Positions 35,501 to 45,282 of a stretch of DNA of 64,000 bases are shown here, piece by piece. Below the pieces are notes generated by a model. The model ran no database searches, was not told the DNA's origin, and saw only the letters and a list, made by a program, of their open reading frames with translations. The position numbers were made by a program, and so were the translations under genes. Source of the DNA: Acheta domesticus (Eukaryota; Arthropoda; Insecta; Orthoptera; Gryllidae); assembly GCA_031308135.1 (NCBI GenBank), contig JAHLJT010009419.1, forward strand, positions 65,802,723 to 65,866,722, in the 5' to 3' direction. Position 1 is the stretch's first letter, and each line of letters starts with the position of its first letter.

Positions 35501-37891
35501 AATGTATGGTCGGTTTGTCTCCCACATTTGTTCTCTCCACAACGGTCATCCCATACGTCTTTTCCCTCATGGTTAATAGTTTAGTTTGGCTGCTTCCTTG
35601 TTTGATTTATATTTTAAATGATTGTTAGATTACCCTTTCATTTCTAAATGGCATCTAGTTAGAATGTTCAGTTCTAATGATCTTACTTTTCTTACTATCA
35701 AAAAGAGAATACCCTGATATAATTCGAAAATCAATGAATAAATGGAAAATAATCCCTCGTGATGATTATGATATCCGATCCTAACTAGGTGTCTGTATAA
35801 TGATAATACAAAATGAAGTTATTTTACATACACAGTCGAAATAATGATGTAAATTCATGGAATTTTGACGTCGAGAGTCGCCAAATTCCAGATAGATTTG
35901 CGAACGGTTTCGAAGAAATATTGTGATAATCTTTAAGGAAAAATATAATTCGTTCTGAAGAATGATGACACAGGATCAGAAGTCTCCCGGACGACCATGA
36001 CTCTATTACCTCCGTCTGCGGAAATCTTCGTCAATTAATATCACAGACCAGTCTTTCACAGACTAAGAAAATGAAAATTTTGTAATTAGGAAATGATTTT
36101 AAGAAAAAACATTTTGAGACAAAAATTCTTTAAACCTCGACGACTTGCCGAAAATAAACAACACGTAGTTGAATGCAGTCTTCTGTAATCACATGCCATT
36201 CCGAATTTGGTCCGGGCGACATCGCGTCGCAAGCATCCTCTGCGTTTTGACTATCTTTGTGGTATGCTTCAGGACATTTAAATATCCTCGCGTACGTATT
36301 TGACCTAAATTATTTGCCCACGAGTGGTGTCATCAAGATAGTTGAAAACGAAAATGATAAACAAGTTATCGATGATTTGCGTTCTAGTAATTGTTTTACA
36401 CGAGTTTACAATAATATTGACAAATTGCTTTACAGCAGCCTCTACCAAAAATCTACAAAATGCTCATTCTATCACGAGAGCAGATTCACATTTATCTACA
36501 CAATCTTCGAAACAAGTGCGAAATTTTCGTTGCTTCAAAATGACGATTTTTGCAAGAAATTTTTGTCACTTTTGAGTACACTGCCCAAGGAGTTTTAACT
36601 GGTTCAGTGCAAAAAAAATTCTGGCGAAATTTGGTTCTGAACTGAAGCAAAATCTCACAAGGAATAACGTTCATCAGTTCTCAGTACACTAAGAAGTGGA
36701 GCTTAGTGCTACACAAACAATCTAGTATCTATGATATTCGACTCTGAAGTTCAAAAAAACCCTACTACAAGTTGTTTACGCATTCCCAAATGAATCTGAT
36801 CTTGTTCTGATTATTTTCTGAACTGCTGAAGCAAAACCATGTTAAGAATAGTGTTGTGTAATAGGAACTACACCAAGAGATGGAACTCTATTTGTGCGAT
36901 ACAAAAGTCATTGTTTACAAATTCGAGCAAACCCTCATTGCGAGTAATTGATCTAGATTACTTAGAACTCTTCCCAATGATGAATTATTTAGTGCCGTCT
37001 CAAAAAACTTCTATTCAGAACTCGAGCAAGTAATCGCACAAGAAATGGTGTTCTGAAGTACTTTATACACTGCCAAGTGGAATACTATTTAGCATGGTAC
37101 AAAGATCGTCGTGAAGACGTTCTGATCAGAACAATTGCAAGTAACTCCACTAGGAATTTATTGTACACCACCAAGTGGAATACGATTCGAAGCGATACAA
37201 AAGTAATTCTGTTATCAATAAATCTGAATTCAACAACAGTAGTGATCCAGAGAACTTTGTACACTGTAAAGTGAAGTACTATTTGAGGTACAAAGGTCCT
37301 CCTGAAGACGATTCGTTCAGAACATTAGCAAGTAACTCCACTAGGAGTTCTTTGTCCACCACCAAGTGGAATATTATTTGGAGCGATTCAAAAGTCAATC
37401 CGTAATTAATTTATATTGAATTGAAGTAAATTACCACAACAAGTAGTGATCCACCGTACTAGTCACATTATCAAATGAATTATTTAGAAAGGGCACAAAA
37501 GCCATCATGGAATAAATTAACACCTAATTCAAGGAAGCTTCCACTCCTAGTATCTGACAAATGCAGCATTATTTACAACAGAAGGGTCGTCCTGAAGACG
37601 CTCCGTCCCGAACTCGAGAAAGTAATCCCAGTAGGAGGAGAGCCGTAGTACCTCGACGTCGTTGACGCTGCGGGCGGCGCGGTCCAGGGCGGAGACGAGC
37701 TTGAGCTTGAGGCAGGTGCTGAGGTCCTGCGCCGCGCACTCCGCGTAGACCCTGTAGGCGCCGCGGAGGTCTCCCAGCCACCCCGAGACCTCCTGGGCGG
37801 CGCGGCCGGAGCCCTCCGCGTTGACGCTGCGTGCGCTCGCCACGCCCGCCAGCGCCGCCGCGCACACCAACAGCACGAGCTTGCAGGCCAT
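17245..37891 (-). CDS. Osi: Osiris family protein (DUF1676), whole gene, 3 coding exons
   Basis: Joining 37891-37652, 35387-35174 and 17525-17245 gives 735 nt, or 244 residues plus TAG. Residues 1-20 are a signal peptide (basic start, LVLLVCAAALAGVASA, likely cut after Ala20). Residues 45-150 show the Osiris pattern: a conserved Cys pair (C52, C60), LKLKLVSALDRA, then VVDGVSLVRD at 81-90. A basic RKKK patch (153-156) precedes a hydrophobic stretch at about 159-204, and the tail carries HHH and a DLAYRA-type motif (232-237). Junction phases are 0 and 1 and all introns are GT-AG. The family is insect-specific, lies in a conserved cluster around the Drosophila triplo-lethal locus, and acts in cuticle-secreting epithelia, in endosome/secretory trafficking and cuticle nanopatterning. 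I cannot assign the subfamily. No sibling Osiris gene is visible here, which fits the wide gene spacing. Confidence 0.93.
17570..17955. repeat. Very diverged tandem units (period about 160-175 bp) upstream of Osiris exon 3
   Basis: The phrases gaattaca/ctg recur near 17575, 17743 and 17902, and aagttcaactnt recurs near 17655 and 17829. A separate 45-base segment at 17896-17940 (gattcagcacgcgt...) has a direct copy at 19404-19448. The match is weak and partial but repeated. Confidence 0.4.
19670..20100. other. GC-rich block with purine tract
   Basis: A GC-rich island inside intron 2, with a GA-rich run at 19865-19925. Open frames on both strands here are compositional; none shows a recognisable domain or convincing splice sites. 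It could be a regulatory island. Confidence 0.4.
20682..20711. repeat. Perfect 12-bp inverted repeat hairpin
   Basis: tcttatacgttg, a six-base loop, then caacgtataaga. It is short, probably a minor structural motif rather than an RNA gene. Confidence 0.6.
21888..22533 (+). CDS. Candidate GC-rich coding exon, unrecognised
   Basis: An open frame runs from a possible acceptor (cttccag, ending 21887) through ATG at 21922 to a stop at 22533. The first third, to about 22112, looks protein-like: ...GEEWRERFGALGYPDALF followed by LTDPFGPWHQRHTG, ending at a weak donor CACACAG/GTCGCC. The rest is Pro/Arg/Ser-rich and probably compositional. A stop at 21877 lies just upstream in frame. No family is recognised. 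It is on the strand opposite the host Osiris gene. The polypyrimidine tract before the acceptor is poor, so an untranslated CpG island is equally likely. Confidence 0.25.
22530..22560 (+). other. CTGAAGAAGG...CGAAAA hairpin motif
   Basis: The pattern is ctgaagaa, a perfect GTCGC-aaa-GCGAC stem, then aaccgaaaa. A relative at 32817-32848 reads ctgatgaagg...ggtcgaaaac. Such motifs occur near the ends of some insect retroelements and resemble, without matching completely, a hammerhead-type core. Which element it belongs to is not clear. Confidence 0.35.
23180..23207. repeat. (GA)n microsatellite
   Basis: Nearly pure GA dinucleotide repeat with one interruption. Confidence 0.8.
24150..24640. other. 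GC/CpG-rich block
   Basis: Many overlapping open frames exist on both strands because stop codons are rare in this composition. None has a recognisable domain, so I annotate it as an island, not a gene. Confidence 0.4.
26107..26280 (+). CDS. Candidate phase-0 internal exon, 58 codons, unrecognised
   Basis: A clean acceptor (ttatttactgcag) and a strong donor (GTAAGT at 26281) bound exactly 174 nt with one open frame: VSSNSLAQTISRRADPIARR..., then ...LDFDPVAEDVPVKFILRTCTFSRW. The residue mix is non-repetitive and protein-like, unlike the compositional ORFs around it. It lies on the plus strand inside the minus-strand Osiris intron 2. No family is recognised and no partner exon can be linked to it. 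An alternative donor, CAG/GTGGGT, lies six bases upstream. Confidence 0.3.
26938..27125 (+). mobile_element. Candidate tRNA-derived SINE
   Basis: A box B-like GATTCAAATCC at 27005-27015 follows a box A-like TGGCGCTAGACGG near 26939. Downstream comes a SINE-like body (gtggacaaattgggttcgtgg..., ttttccctggatcc). The ends and target-site duplications are unclear. Confidence 0.35.
27310..27640. other. GC-rich block
   Basis: A CpG-rich segment starting with a G9 run near 27336. Open frames on both strands are compositional. No gene is supported. Confidence 0.4.
28480..28745. other. CpG island with terminal hairpin
   Basis: This is the most CpG-dense block in intron 2. It ends in a perfect 11-bp inverted repeat, CACTTGCAAGC (28718-28728) and GCTTGCAAGTG (28734-28744). 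No coding content is recognised. It could be a regulatory island or a nested promoter. Confidence 0.4.
29180..29620. other. C-rich pyrimidine block
   Basis: A strand-biased C-rich segment (cacc, cctc runs) that generates Pro/Ser/His-rich frames on plus and Gly/Arg-rich frames on minus. No gene is supported. Confidence 0.4.
29630..29990. mobile_element. MITE with CACTGTYAGAAAT ends and TA duplications
   Basis: The left end CACTGTCAGAAAT starts at 29630 and the right end, inverted, reads CACTGTTAGAAAT, ending at 29990. Both are flanked by TA (29628-29629, 29991-29992). It is 361 bp and non-coding, with many tacatta-type internal motifs and an (AATC)n stretch at about 29760-29780. TA duplications suggest mobilisation by a Tc1/mariner-type transposase. 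Confidence 0.65.
29995..35170. other. Remaining intron 2 sequence, no gene seen
   Basis: AT-rich DNA with a moderately GC-rich patch at 32200-32400 and a retroelement-end-like motif at 32817-32848. Small open frames are scattered at background density and none is recognisable. Confidence 0.5.
32817..32848 (+). other. CTGATGAAGG...GGTCGAAAAC motif
   Basis: A second copy of the motif type at 22530, here with ctgatga and cgaaa but without a strong internal stem. It probably marks a decayed retroelement end. Confidence 0.3.
35174..35387 (-). CDS. Osi: Osiris exon 2: DUF1676 core
   Basis: This exon is 214 nt and gives residues 81-151 plus one base. The acceptor is gtgtgcgcag at 35388, joining GAG to GTGGTGGAC to read E-VVDGVSLVRD, a recognisable Osiris motif. 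The region continues through an Ala-rich loop and LNSMIADRALSFLQSHTLQL to FPSGLAEE. The donor is AAG/GTACGT at 35173, close to the insect consensus, with phase 1. Antisense open frames over this interval are shadows created by its GC richness. Confidence 0.92.
35388..37651 (-). other. Osiris intron 1 (2,264 bp)
   Basis: A GT-AG intron between coding exons 1 and 2. The half next to exon 1 is a diverged tandem repeat array (36590-37650). The half next to exon 2 (35405-36590) is AT-rich DNA in which I recognise nothing. Confidence 0.85.
36590..37650. repeat. Diverged tandem array, monomer about 97 bp, abutting the Osiris exon 1 donor
   Basis: The anchor accaagtgg or a close variant recurs near 36688, 36872, 37071, 37169, 37266 and 37361, at spacings close to one or two times 97 bp. 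A second anchor, cctgaagacg, flanked by gtcctcctgaagacg / gtcgtcctgaagacg, recurs near 37107, 37291 and 37585. The last copy (about 37575-37650) runs up to the first bases of intron 1, so the donor-proximal 70 bases belong to the repeat family. It is too diverged to be a recent satellite. Confidence 0.7.
37652..37891 (-). CDS. Osi: Osiris exon 1: start codon, signal peptide, Cys pair
   Basis: This exon is 80 codons from ATG at 37891-37889. The start is chosen because it opens directly into a signal peptide (MACKLVLLVC...) and lies about 90 bases downstream of a TATA box. It ends ...SVNDVE at GAG, followed by the donor GTACTA at 37651, a phase-0 junction. Reading through the donor gives a 114-residue form ending NNAAFVRY, which loses the hydrophobic region; I take that as an intron-retention artefact. 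Codons are strongly GC-rich at third positions, unlike the flanking AT-rich DNA. Confidence 0.93.
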
Positions 37892-37977
37892 GGCTCTCTG
37901 GTCCTCCGGCGGTCGGATGGGATCGGATCGTTGAGGAGCGGACTGCGAAGTGTACGGTGGCTGGTGTGCGTCCGGGC

Positions 37978-37983
37978 TTTATA
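37978..37983 (-). promoter_or_regulatory. TATA box of the Osiris gene
   Basis: TATAAA on the minus strand lies 87 bases upstream of the ATG, inside gtATAAAG context. A start site about 25-30 bases downstream, near 37950, would give a 5' UTR of about 60 nt. An initiator-like GCAGTC has its A at 37944. TATA-type promoters suit a gene switched on in short developmental bursts, as Osiris genes are known to be. The TATA match is seen in the sequence; the start site is inferred. Confidence 0.65.
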
Positions 37984-38750
37984 CGCCTCCCCGCCGCGCC
38001 GCCGCCGTGCCGCGCCACGCCACGCCGCGCCTCGCCGGGCGCGCGGGGAGGGGAGAAACACTTCATCACGTTATGAATAAGCAGTAATAGCGCGGCTGCC
38101 GAAACTTGCTGGCAGAAAGAGAAAGAGGGGACGGATGGACGGACGGAGGGAGGGAGGGGGAAGGGGGAAGTGGAGCAGAGCGGGAGATAGTGGCGAAGCA
38201 ACGCGAAGAAAACGAGACGCGGCCAGTCGAAGACGCGGTCGCTGGAGGAGGAGTGAGGACGGCGGTGGGAGGAGTGGAGGAGGGAGGAGGGTAGCTTGCG
38301 TACGCGAGGGCTGGGCGTGGCGGGGAGATGGGAAGGCGGAGGAACCTGTTCGGAGAAGCGCGGCGGTGATGGTGGTGGTGGAGGCGGTGGTTTTGGTAGC
38401 GGCGATGGCAGGGGCAGTGGCGGCTGTGACAATGACGGAGGTGGCGGTGACGGTGATGGTGGCGGTGGCAATGGTGGAGGTGGCGGTGGTTGTTCTAGCG
38501 GCAGGAGGCAGAGGTGATGGAGGTGGCGGTGGAGGTGGCGGTGGCGGCTGTATAAAATTTCTCTATCCGCGTCTCTTTGTCCTAAACTACTTTTTCCCGG
38601 CGTGCGGGGAAATGGCTGTGTGGTTTCTCCTGTCTCGGATTCGCGTGCCCATGCCTGCGAGCGGGCCGGATGCCGCGTGACGAAGGTGAACCCCCCCTCC
38701 CATGGGGGCACGTTCGCAGCTGCGAGGGGTCAGGTCGCGCGACACTCTCC
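37984..38750. promoter_or_regulatory. GC-rich Osiris upstream region with GGN/GGT tract
   Basis: The region upstream of the TATA box is CpG-rich (37984-38060). It is followed by a purine-rich stretch (38120-38300) and an imperfect ggtggc/ggaggtgg repeat (38365-38555). On the minus strand this gives a 380-codon Pro-rich open frame that runs through the TATA box and out of frame over Osiris exon 1; I regard that as composition. The likely role is promoter-proximal. Confidence 0.5.
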
Positions 38751-40660
38751 TCGTTTGGCCGGCTTTGCTCGCGGTGAAAATTCCAAATTGGGGAATTTTT
38801 CTCGAAGAAAGTGTTCGGTGTTGAATGCTATTACCGTGGGTTAACAGGGCAATCTTCTAGCGTTTTTCTTTAAGTAAAACTTCAACGGTTGTGAAAAATG
38901 AATGAATTATTCATTGGGATGTTCTACTACTGAGCTGCGGAAGTTACATGGAAGTCCCTACGAAATCCGGGAGTTACTCTACGACACGACATTTTTCATT
39001 CATCACCTTACATATCTAATAAGAAAGCTGTTACCATTTCGATAAAATACAGTTATGAATTACAAGGAATATATGTCTATTTATTACATTCCTTATTTAA
39101 CATTTAGAAGAAACTGAGCATTCTATTTCTCTAAATAAGAGACCTATCTGCTGTTGCTGAGGTTTTGCTGTGAAATGTTCGACTTTTCTGAATAATTTGC
39201 CTGTAAAACCTCACTTGCTTTGGAATAAGAATGGTATATCATAGGCACTCTCTATTCATTGGGGTATTGTGCTAATAAACTCTTAAAAATTTAAAGAAAT
39301 CCTCATGGAACAACCCTCTCGAAAAACTAGGGAGGTTGTTCTCCAGTGAATTGGTCACTATATGAACGATATTCATTCCGCAACTTACTTTCTGGTAGAT
39401 CATATATGCTCCTCTCTCATGTACACCCAGCGTTCTCTCTCTCGTGTACACCCAGTGTTAATGTGTGTTGCTTTCTCTTTCGGCAGGACGAATAAATAAA
39501 GGTGGCCAATGAGCACTGAGTTGCGAGTTAAGATCCGATCCGTCGAGGCTTGGAGAGGGTACATTGTCGCATGTCTATTCATACGAGTCTCAGAAGACGG
39601 CGCGTCCTCGCCAAAGTAGCTTCGTATCAAAAGACTGTGCTCAATTATGCAAATTCGGAGTGGCATCTGCGTAATACTTTTCCAACTAATTTTCATCCAC
39701 CAAAAACTCAAGTTCTCAGCATGCATTCCCACTTAATGTGAAATAAAATTAGCATTCATCTTTTCATGAGTGAAAGTCCGTTCGTAATAAAATATTTCAG
39801 TTTTATTTAGTCAATGTAGTTGAGCGTAATTAATACAAAGGGTTGTAAAAATCTGAAAGTAGTATTGTGAAAGTATTCATGTAATGTTATACATGTATGT
39901 AGGTAAATTGTCATGGTTGGATGTCGTGTATGTCTCACCAACTAAGGTCCAAGGAAGAATAACGCCAATTGTCGAAAATTCATTCACCATTGTAACCATA
40001 AAATTTGTTTTCAAGAGTGAGTGCAATAATTCAGAAACAAATGTTCAGTGTACGAAACCACCTACGATAAAATAACGCATTAGGCAATTTCTGACTAGCT
40101 GCGGCGATGCAAAACACACGATTTAAATGAATGTATTATGTAAACAGTCCAATCAACGGGAAACTTTACATCGAATAGAAATTTAAAACCAAAAATATCT
40201 CAGAGTATTTTATAATACTTCAATCGTGATTCATTCAAATCCTTGCTATCTTACTTGCAATTTGAAGGGCTCTCTAAGCCACTTCACATCACTTCACAAT
40301 CCTCGCTTCATTTCATTTTTCTTTTCTCTTTTCCTTTTTTTTCTTTCTCTGTACAACACTTAACCATTCTATGCGAAGACGTTAACAAGAAAGATAACCA
40401 TCGTAGCATTGAGGTTCTACTAAACTAAGCTGTGCAACAATAACATGCTTACACTCCACTTCACACAAAGTACCCGTACACCGTGAGGAAGGTTTTATTT
40501 TTCTGGGGGATTATATCATCCCACACATCTATAAATGGATCTACAGGCAAATAATATAGTGTAACAACATACACACTACAATAACACTATATTTGTACAG
40601 TTACAAATACAGACTTAGTTACAATATTACAATATGAGTAAATATAACTGAAATACAATA
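38751..40660. other. Intergenic DNA upstream of Osiris
   Basis: Contains a stem-loop at 39308-39341 (gaacaaccctc / ggaggttgttc) and a 22-base direct repeat at about 39412-39460 (tctctctc.tgtacacccag). Open frames are short and unrecognised. Confidence 0.45.
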
Positions 40661-40704
40661 AAACTAGTTGAATGTAGCGTCGCCGACGCTGTAAACTGTT
40701 TTTT

Positions 40705-41527
40705 CTACTCCCATTGTATAACGCTGTCTTTGGATGGCTGCAACCAGTTGCATAATGATGGTAATTTCAATACAGATTTCATTATGATACAGGTTCTTGG
40801 CCAATCACAGAGACGCTTACAAATCAAGTATTGTCACTTCAATAATCGTTGAGAATTGTTGCAGTAAATGTTTCGTTCGAGTGTATATTAAAATTGCATT
40901 TAATATTATATTAAGCTTCTCAGTTTTAATTTTATTTTATTAGTAGTAATATTTACGTCAAATATTATTAAAAATAATTTGGATCGTCATTTCACTTTTA
41001 TTCTATTTGACTAGCGCAGTGGTAGTCATTGAAGAGAACTTACAGTGAGGTTAAGATCTGAACGCAAGTCATTTTGTGTTATTTGCTGCTTCTGTGTGGC
41101 TGTCCTTAAAAAAACGGCCAATTCTTTAGCTTAAAATATTTAAAGAATGGTGGTTCTTTCTGATGGTGTTGACGTTTCCAGAAATGAGAGGAAATGCGAA
41201 AATACGGAAGTCGGAATATTATTGCCGCAACTTTTGTAGTCCCTCGCCGGCGCTCTGGTAAAGCACAGCCACCTGCGGGTGTAGGGTAGTGATGTGTCCG
41301 CTAGGTGGCCTTGGCTGAATCTTGCATGTCGACTGCCAGGAAATGATTCAGTGGGGAAGTTTAACTTATAAAAGTTACCATAAGTCGTAGAAAAAGTACC
41401 GTATGAAACTCGATGTAATGGGTATTAATACACTCGTGTGAAGTTTACGATACTCGCTCGTACCTCGCTCGTATCGTAATATCACACTCGTGTATTAATA
41501 CCCATCATTACATCATCGTTTCATAAT
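40705..41527. mobile_element. Insertion within repeat family A copy 2, ending in a large hairpin
   Basis: Copy 1 is continuous across this point, so about 825 bp is inserted here. The interior has no recognised protein. Its right end is an almost perfect inverted repeat, 41404-41441 against 41482-41523, around a smaller cgatac...gtatcg inversion. Possible short flanking act/act duplications are not convincing. Confidence 0.45.
41404..41523. repeat. Large imperfect palindrome
   Basis: Left tgaaactcgatgtaatggg...cactcgtgtga and right tcacactcgtg...cccatcattacatcatcgtttca pair over about 38 positions with one short indel. The 40-base loop contains repeated ctcgctcgta. Confidence 0.8.
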
Positions 41528-41995
41528 GTACTATTAAAAATATATTTATGTGTTGAAAATTTATTTCGTACTTCATTTCTTTCATGCGTAGCGTTGTTCA
41601 AATATGTTCTTAGAGTATCTGGCATTGGACTTACCAATGAATCGTAGTATCTGTTCATGTTATACTCCAGTTCAAAAATTCCCAACACTCAATGGCCTTG
41701 TATAATAACTGCAAACGGGAAATAAACTGGTCATATTGCAATTTCAAAATTAGAATCGCTGTAAAAAAACTACTTACAGGTACATGAATGATGCGACAGC
41801 ACAGCTATATTTTTTACAATTAGTTTTCTAATATGAACATTAATTATCACCTGTAAGCTGTTGTTCTGCGTTATTATCTAATGCTAATATAATATCATTC
41901 TCCATTAGTTCGGAAAATGTTGACTCAAAATCTTCTGTAACTACTATTTTAAGATTTTAAAACTCCACAAACTCTGTCTGATTTTTGTTCTGAAG

Positions 41996-42000
<5 letters not shown>

Positions 42001-42044
<44 letters not shown>
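42001..42044. repeat. (TA)n microsatellite
   Basis: Pure TA dinucleotide run. Confidence 0.9.
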
Positions 42045-42046
<2 letters not shown>

Positions 42047-42730
42047 CATTAAAATGTTACTATTTTGTATGTTTTTGTGTATAAGTTGTAAGTCACATTA
42101 AATTGAAAATCGAGTTTTGCACGCTTAAGAAATGTATTGTATAATATGTATTGAAATATATTGTGTAGTATTCTTGTTTGCTTCGTATTCACTTCACGTT
42201 CTTCAAATTTAATGTTCCAAGGCAACTTGCAAATTCTTTATACAAAATACACATCATATACTTCACACTTCGCTACAACTAAAATACTTTAGAATTTACC
42301 ACACATTCTGCGGGGCGATATTCATTAATTTTTTTTCTCGTTTGTCAAAAATCAGTGTTGCCATCCTTATGGAATAAAATTATGGTGTCGTGGACTGACA
42401 ATAGCCACTGAATAATGCGGTTTAATCAACGCCACCTGCATAGATCTATTTAGGTGGCGTTGATGTAATTCCCGTCATACTTACAAGGATCGTAGATCCA
42501 AAACACGAAAAAACACGTTTTTGACAATTTCTTGGAATCTTATGGCCGGATCAAAAAACAAATGATCAGTTCCCCAACAGGGGACTTAGGCGCGTTCAAC
42601 GACACCTCATATGTCTTGATTGTTGCATGGGAAGTGGTCTATCCAGGAGGCACAGAAATCTCCACACACGCACGGTATAGGAATTTACTCAAATACTATC
42701 TAGGGATAGGGATAATTATTTCAAACATTT

Positions 42731-45270
42731 TTAACAACTGATGTTGAAAGAGATTGTTCTTCATATAAAGTAATTACTGCCAAAAGAATTCGCATTGCAC
42801 TACAATGATATTATGATATGGCAATGATGTGAACTCAAGCATTTTCACCGCGTTTCTCTTGTCCAAATTAAATGTAGAAGGTTCGTACAGATCAAATGAG
42901 CAGGTACTGAACATCCTTTAGAGTTCTTTACGAAAAACATTGAGGAATTGATACTGAATCGTATTGTGGATAATCGTCGAGAAAATACTCATTAGCAGTT
43001 GTGACTGGCAAAGGTCTGGTGTTTGCGAATCATTACATGTTAGAGACTACTGGTACAGTATATGTAGATTGCATGGTGAAGAATATATTAAATTGAATAC
43101 TCAACTAAGTCGCAAGGATATTGTCCATGTTTAGTTTTAGAAAAAACTTCAAAAAATTGAAGAAAACGTTTATATTTTATGATATAGGTTTCAAAGAATA
43201 CAAAATTATTTTAAAAAACTTTAAAAGAAATGTATGGAAATTATATATGTAGCTAAGTACCATGAAATCCTTTCATATTGAAGCTGGCCTTTTAAAAATG
43301 TGAAACAGGCCAGCTTGTAATTCGATAAACAATCTACATCACATTTAGTGTAAAAGTATCGTGATTAGTCATTGATAAAAAAGATTTTTTGTTCATTACT
43401 CTTATCATATTAACAAACATACAAAAAATTCAATAATAAAATAAATGTAATAACTCAATAATAGTGTTATGTATGTGTCTTAACGGCAGTAAACCGTCTG
43501 AGTTTACATTGTAAATACTAAAAATTTTCATGCTGTGCTCTTTTTATTTTGGAATTTATTTCTAGAATGGGTTATTACGTATTACTCTGTAATATTACAA
43601 GAATCAGTACATACATATTAGTGACATCTCCTAAAATAATATTTATAGAACATACAAAAACAATAATAGAAGTGTTTCTGTTCAAATTTGTTTCATGAAG
43701 AATAGTAGACAATTTGTATAATTTATAAAATTCATTTTCACTAGAGAACCCTATTTTCTCAACGACAATCCTTGGCAATAATTGTCATAAAGTATGACCT
43801 GGAGTGCTGTAATTCACGTAGAACTGAAAACACACACTGCATTTCACAATTAATTTGTTTCGTTTTGAATTATTTAACAAGATTATACATATCTTTATAA
43901 TTGCACAACTCTGTTTTGCAAAATATGAGTAAATCACACTCGTATGGGAATATTTAAAGTATTTAACGTTTTCTTGTATGATTGGTGGACTATCGTCAGG
44001 TATGTTGATGGAGAGTATTACACAGAATATTTTAATACTGTTATTTAGTTCAATATTTTCTTTATTTTATTACAATATGTAAATACATAATGCTGAATTT
44101 GTCATTTTTCTATCCGTTTTAATGGGAGGACTTTCAGCAAAATATTTTCGTGAAAAATTGTTAATCTTCCTGTTGACAAATGTGTGCTGCAGATTGCAAG
44201 TGACTGTTTAAAGATAGCAAGGGACCTAATAAATTAAACCAAAATGACGGAGAGGATATTTGGTTAATGTGTAGTAGTTCCGTAATTGTGATATTTTATC
44301 TACTTTGTAAATTCAGTTAAGGTGAACTGAGCTCACTTTAGGCAAAAAAACATTTCAATTATGCAGAAGTGAATAGTTTTCGATAGTCAGATAAGATTTT
44401 CTTCCTAATAATTTAATTTAGGAAGTTTTAATTCAATATCTTTTTTCCTAAATGTGCTTTTAGGGGTAATCAGGGGTAGTCATGTGTGGATTACATCTTG
44501 TCATTTTAAAGAATAAGCTACGAACTAAATGCTGAACCGAACATATTGCGTGATGAAAAGAAGTGAAATATTTCTTCAGCCGTGTGTGGTCGCGTGATGG
44601 CAGTGTGAAGATTATGGGTGTGTTGCATGCTCGCACGCGCCTTTCAGCTTCTCTGGCGGACAAAATTACATCCTGCGGTCTCATTAACGCTGCATAAAGC
44701 ACATAAACGTTTTGTGGGTGAAAGCGATTCTTCTCACTTGAAGCTAATGTGCATATTCTCAGAAGAACTCAATGTTACCCTCATTTGCTCTGCATATCGG
44801 GCTAGTACGCTGATGCACTTTTTCTGAAGTGGAAGCGCATTTCAAATCAAGTCATAGTTTCTCTCTCTCCTTCTGCGTTTCACTCATTTCCTCTTAAAAT
44901 GGTGTATGAATATTGTTGTAGTTGTGCCTAATAGTCGGACTTTAATACGCCGTTTTTTATTTACTTCCGTCATTGGATGTTTTGTTCACAATTTCCTTAT
45001 TGGCAGTATTATTTTCACCCAACGCTACCAACTATTTTTTTCAAATACTTTTTCTTTTTATACGACTAATATGATTTTCAGGGATATTAACACTTATACC
45101 TTATACAACATCTTATTAATCATTTTCCTTTTTCTCCCTATAATACAGAATAGAGAGGAAAAGTATTGAAATCACCTCAACAATACGAGGCAGCATTCCC
45201 ACAACTCAACAATATGATCTCGAATATTGATGGTAAAATCCTTGTTTCGGGTTCATTCCAGCAGTAACAA
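42731..45270. other. AT-rich intergenic DNA, nothing recognised
   Basis: Short open frames at 43575-43778, 44460-44702 and 44906-45169 have no recognisable features. The last is hydrophobic by composition. Confidence 0.5.
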
Positions 45271-45282
45271 CATACAATACAT

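Larger units (their letters stand above)
40664..42730 (+). repeat. Dispersed repeat family A, copy 2
   Basis: Starts actagttgaatgtagcgtcg, is interrupted by about 825 bp (about 40705-41527), then continues collinearly with copy 1 to the cacgg..ggaatttactcaaatact block near 42690. It carries a (TA)n tract at 42001-42044. It lacks the SINE, foldback and mariner insertions present in copy 1. Confidence 0.65.

Noticed and set aside
35032..35576. Plus-strand frames over 35.0-35.6 kb
   Set aside because: They are antisense shadows of Osiris exon 2.
37569..38711. 380-codon Pro-rich minus-strand ORF as a gene
   Set aside because: It is a low-complexity frame created by a GGN repeat and GC-rich promoter. 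It overlaps the TATA box and the true first exon in a different frame.
39400..39732. 110-codon minus-strand ORF
   Set aside because: Its C-terminal part translates a 22-base direct repeat and the remainder shows no recognisable motif.
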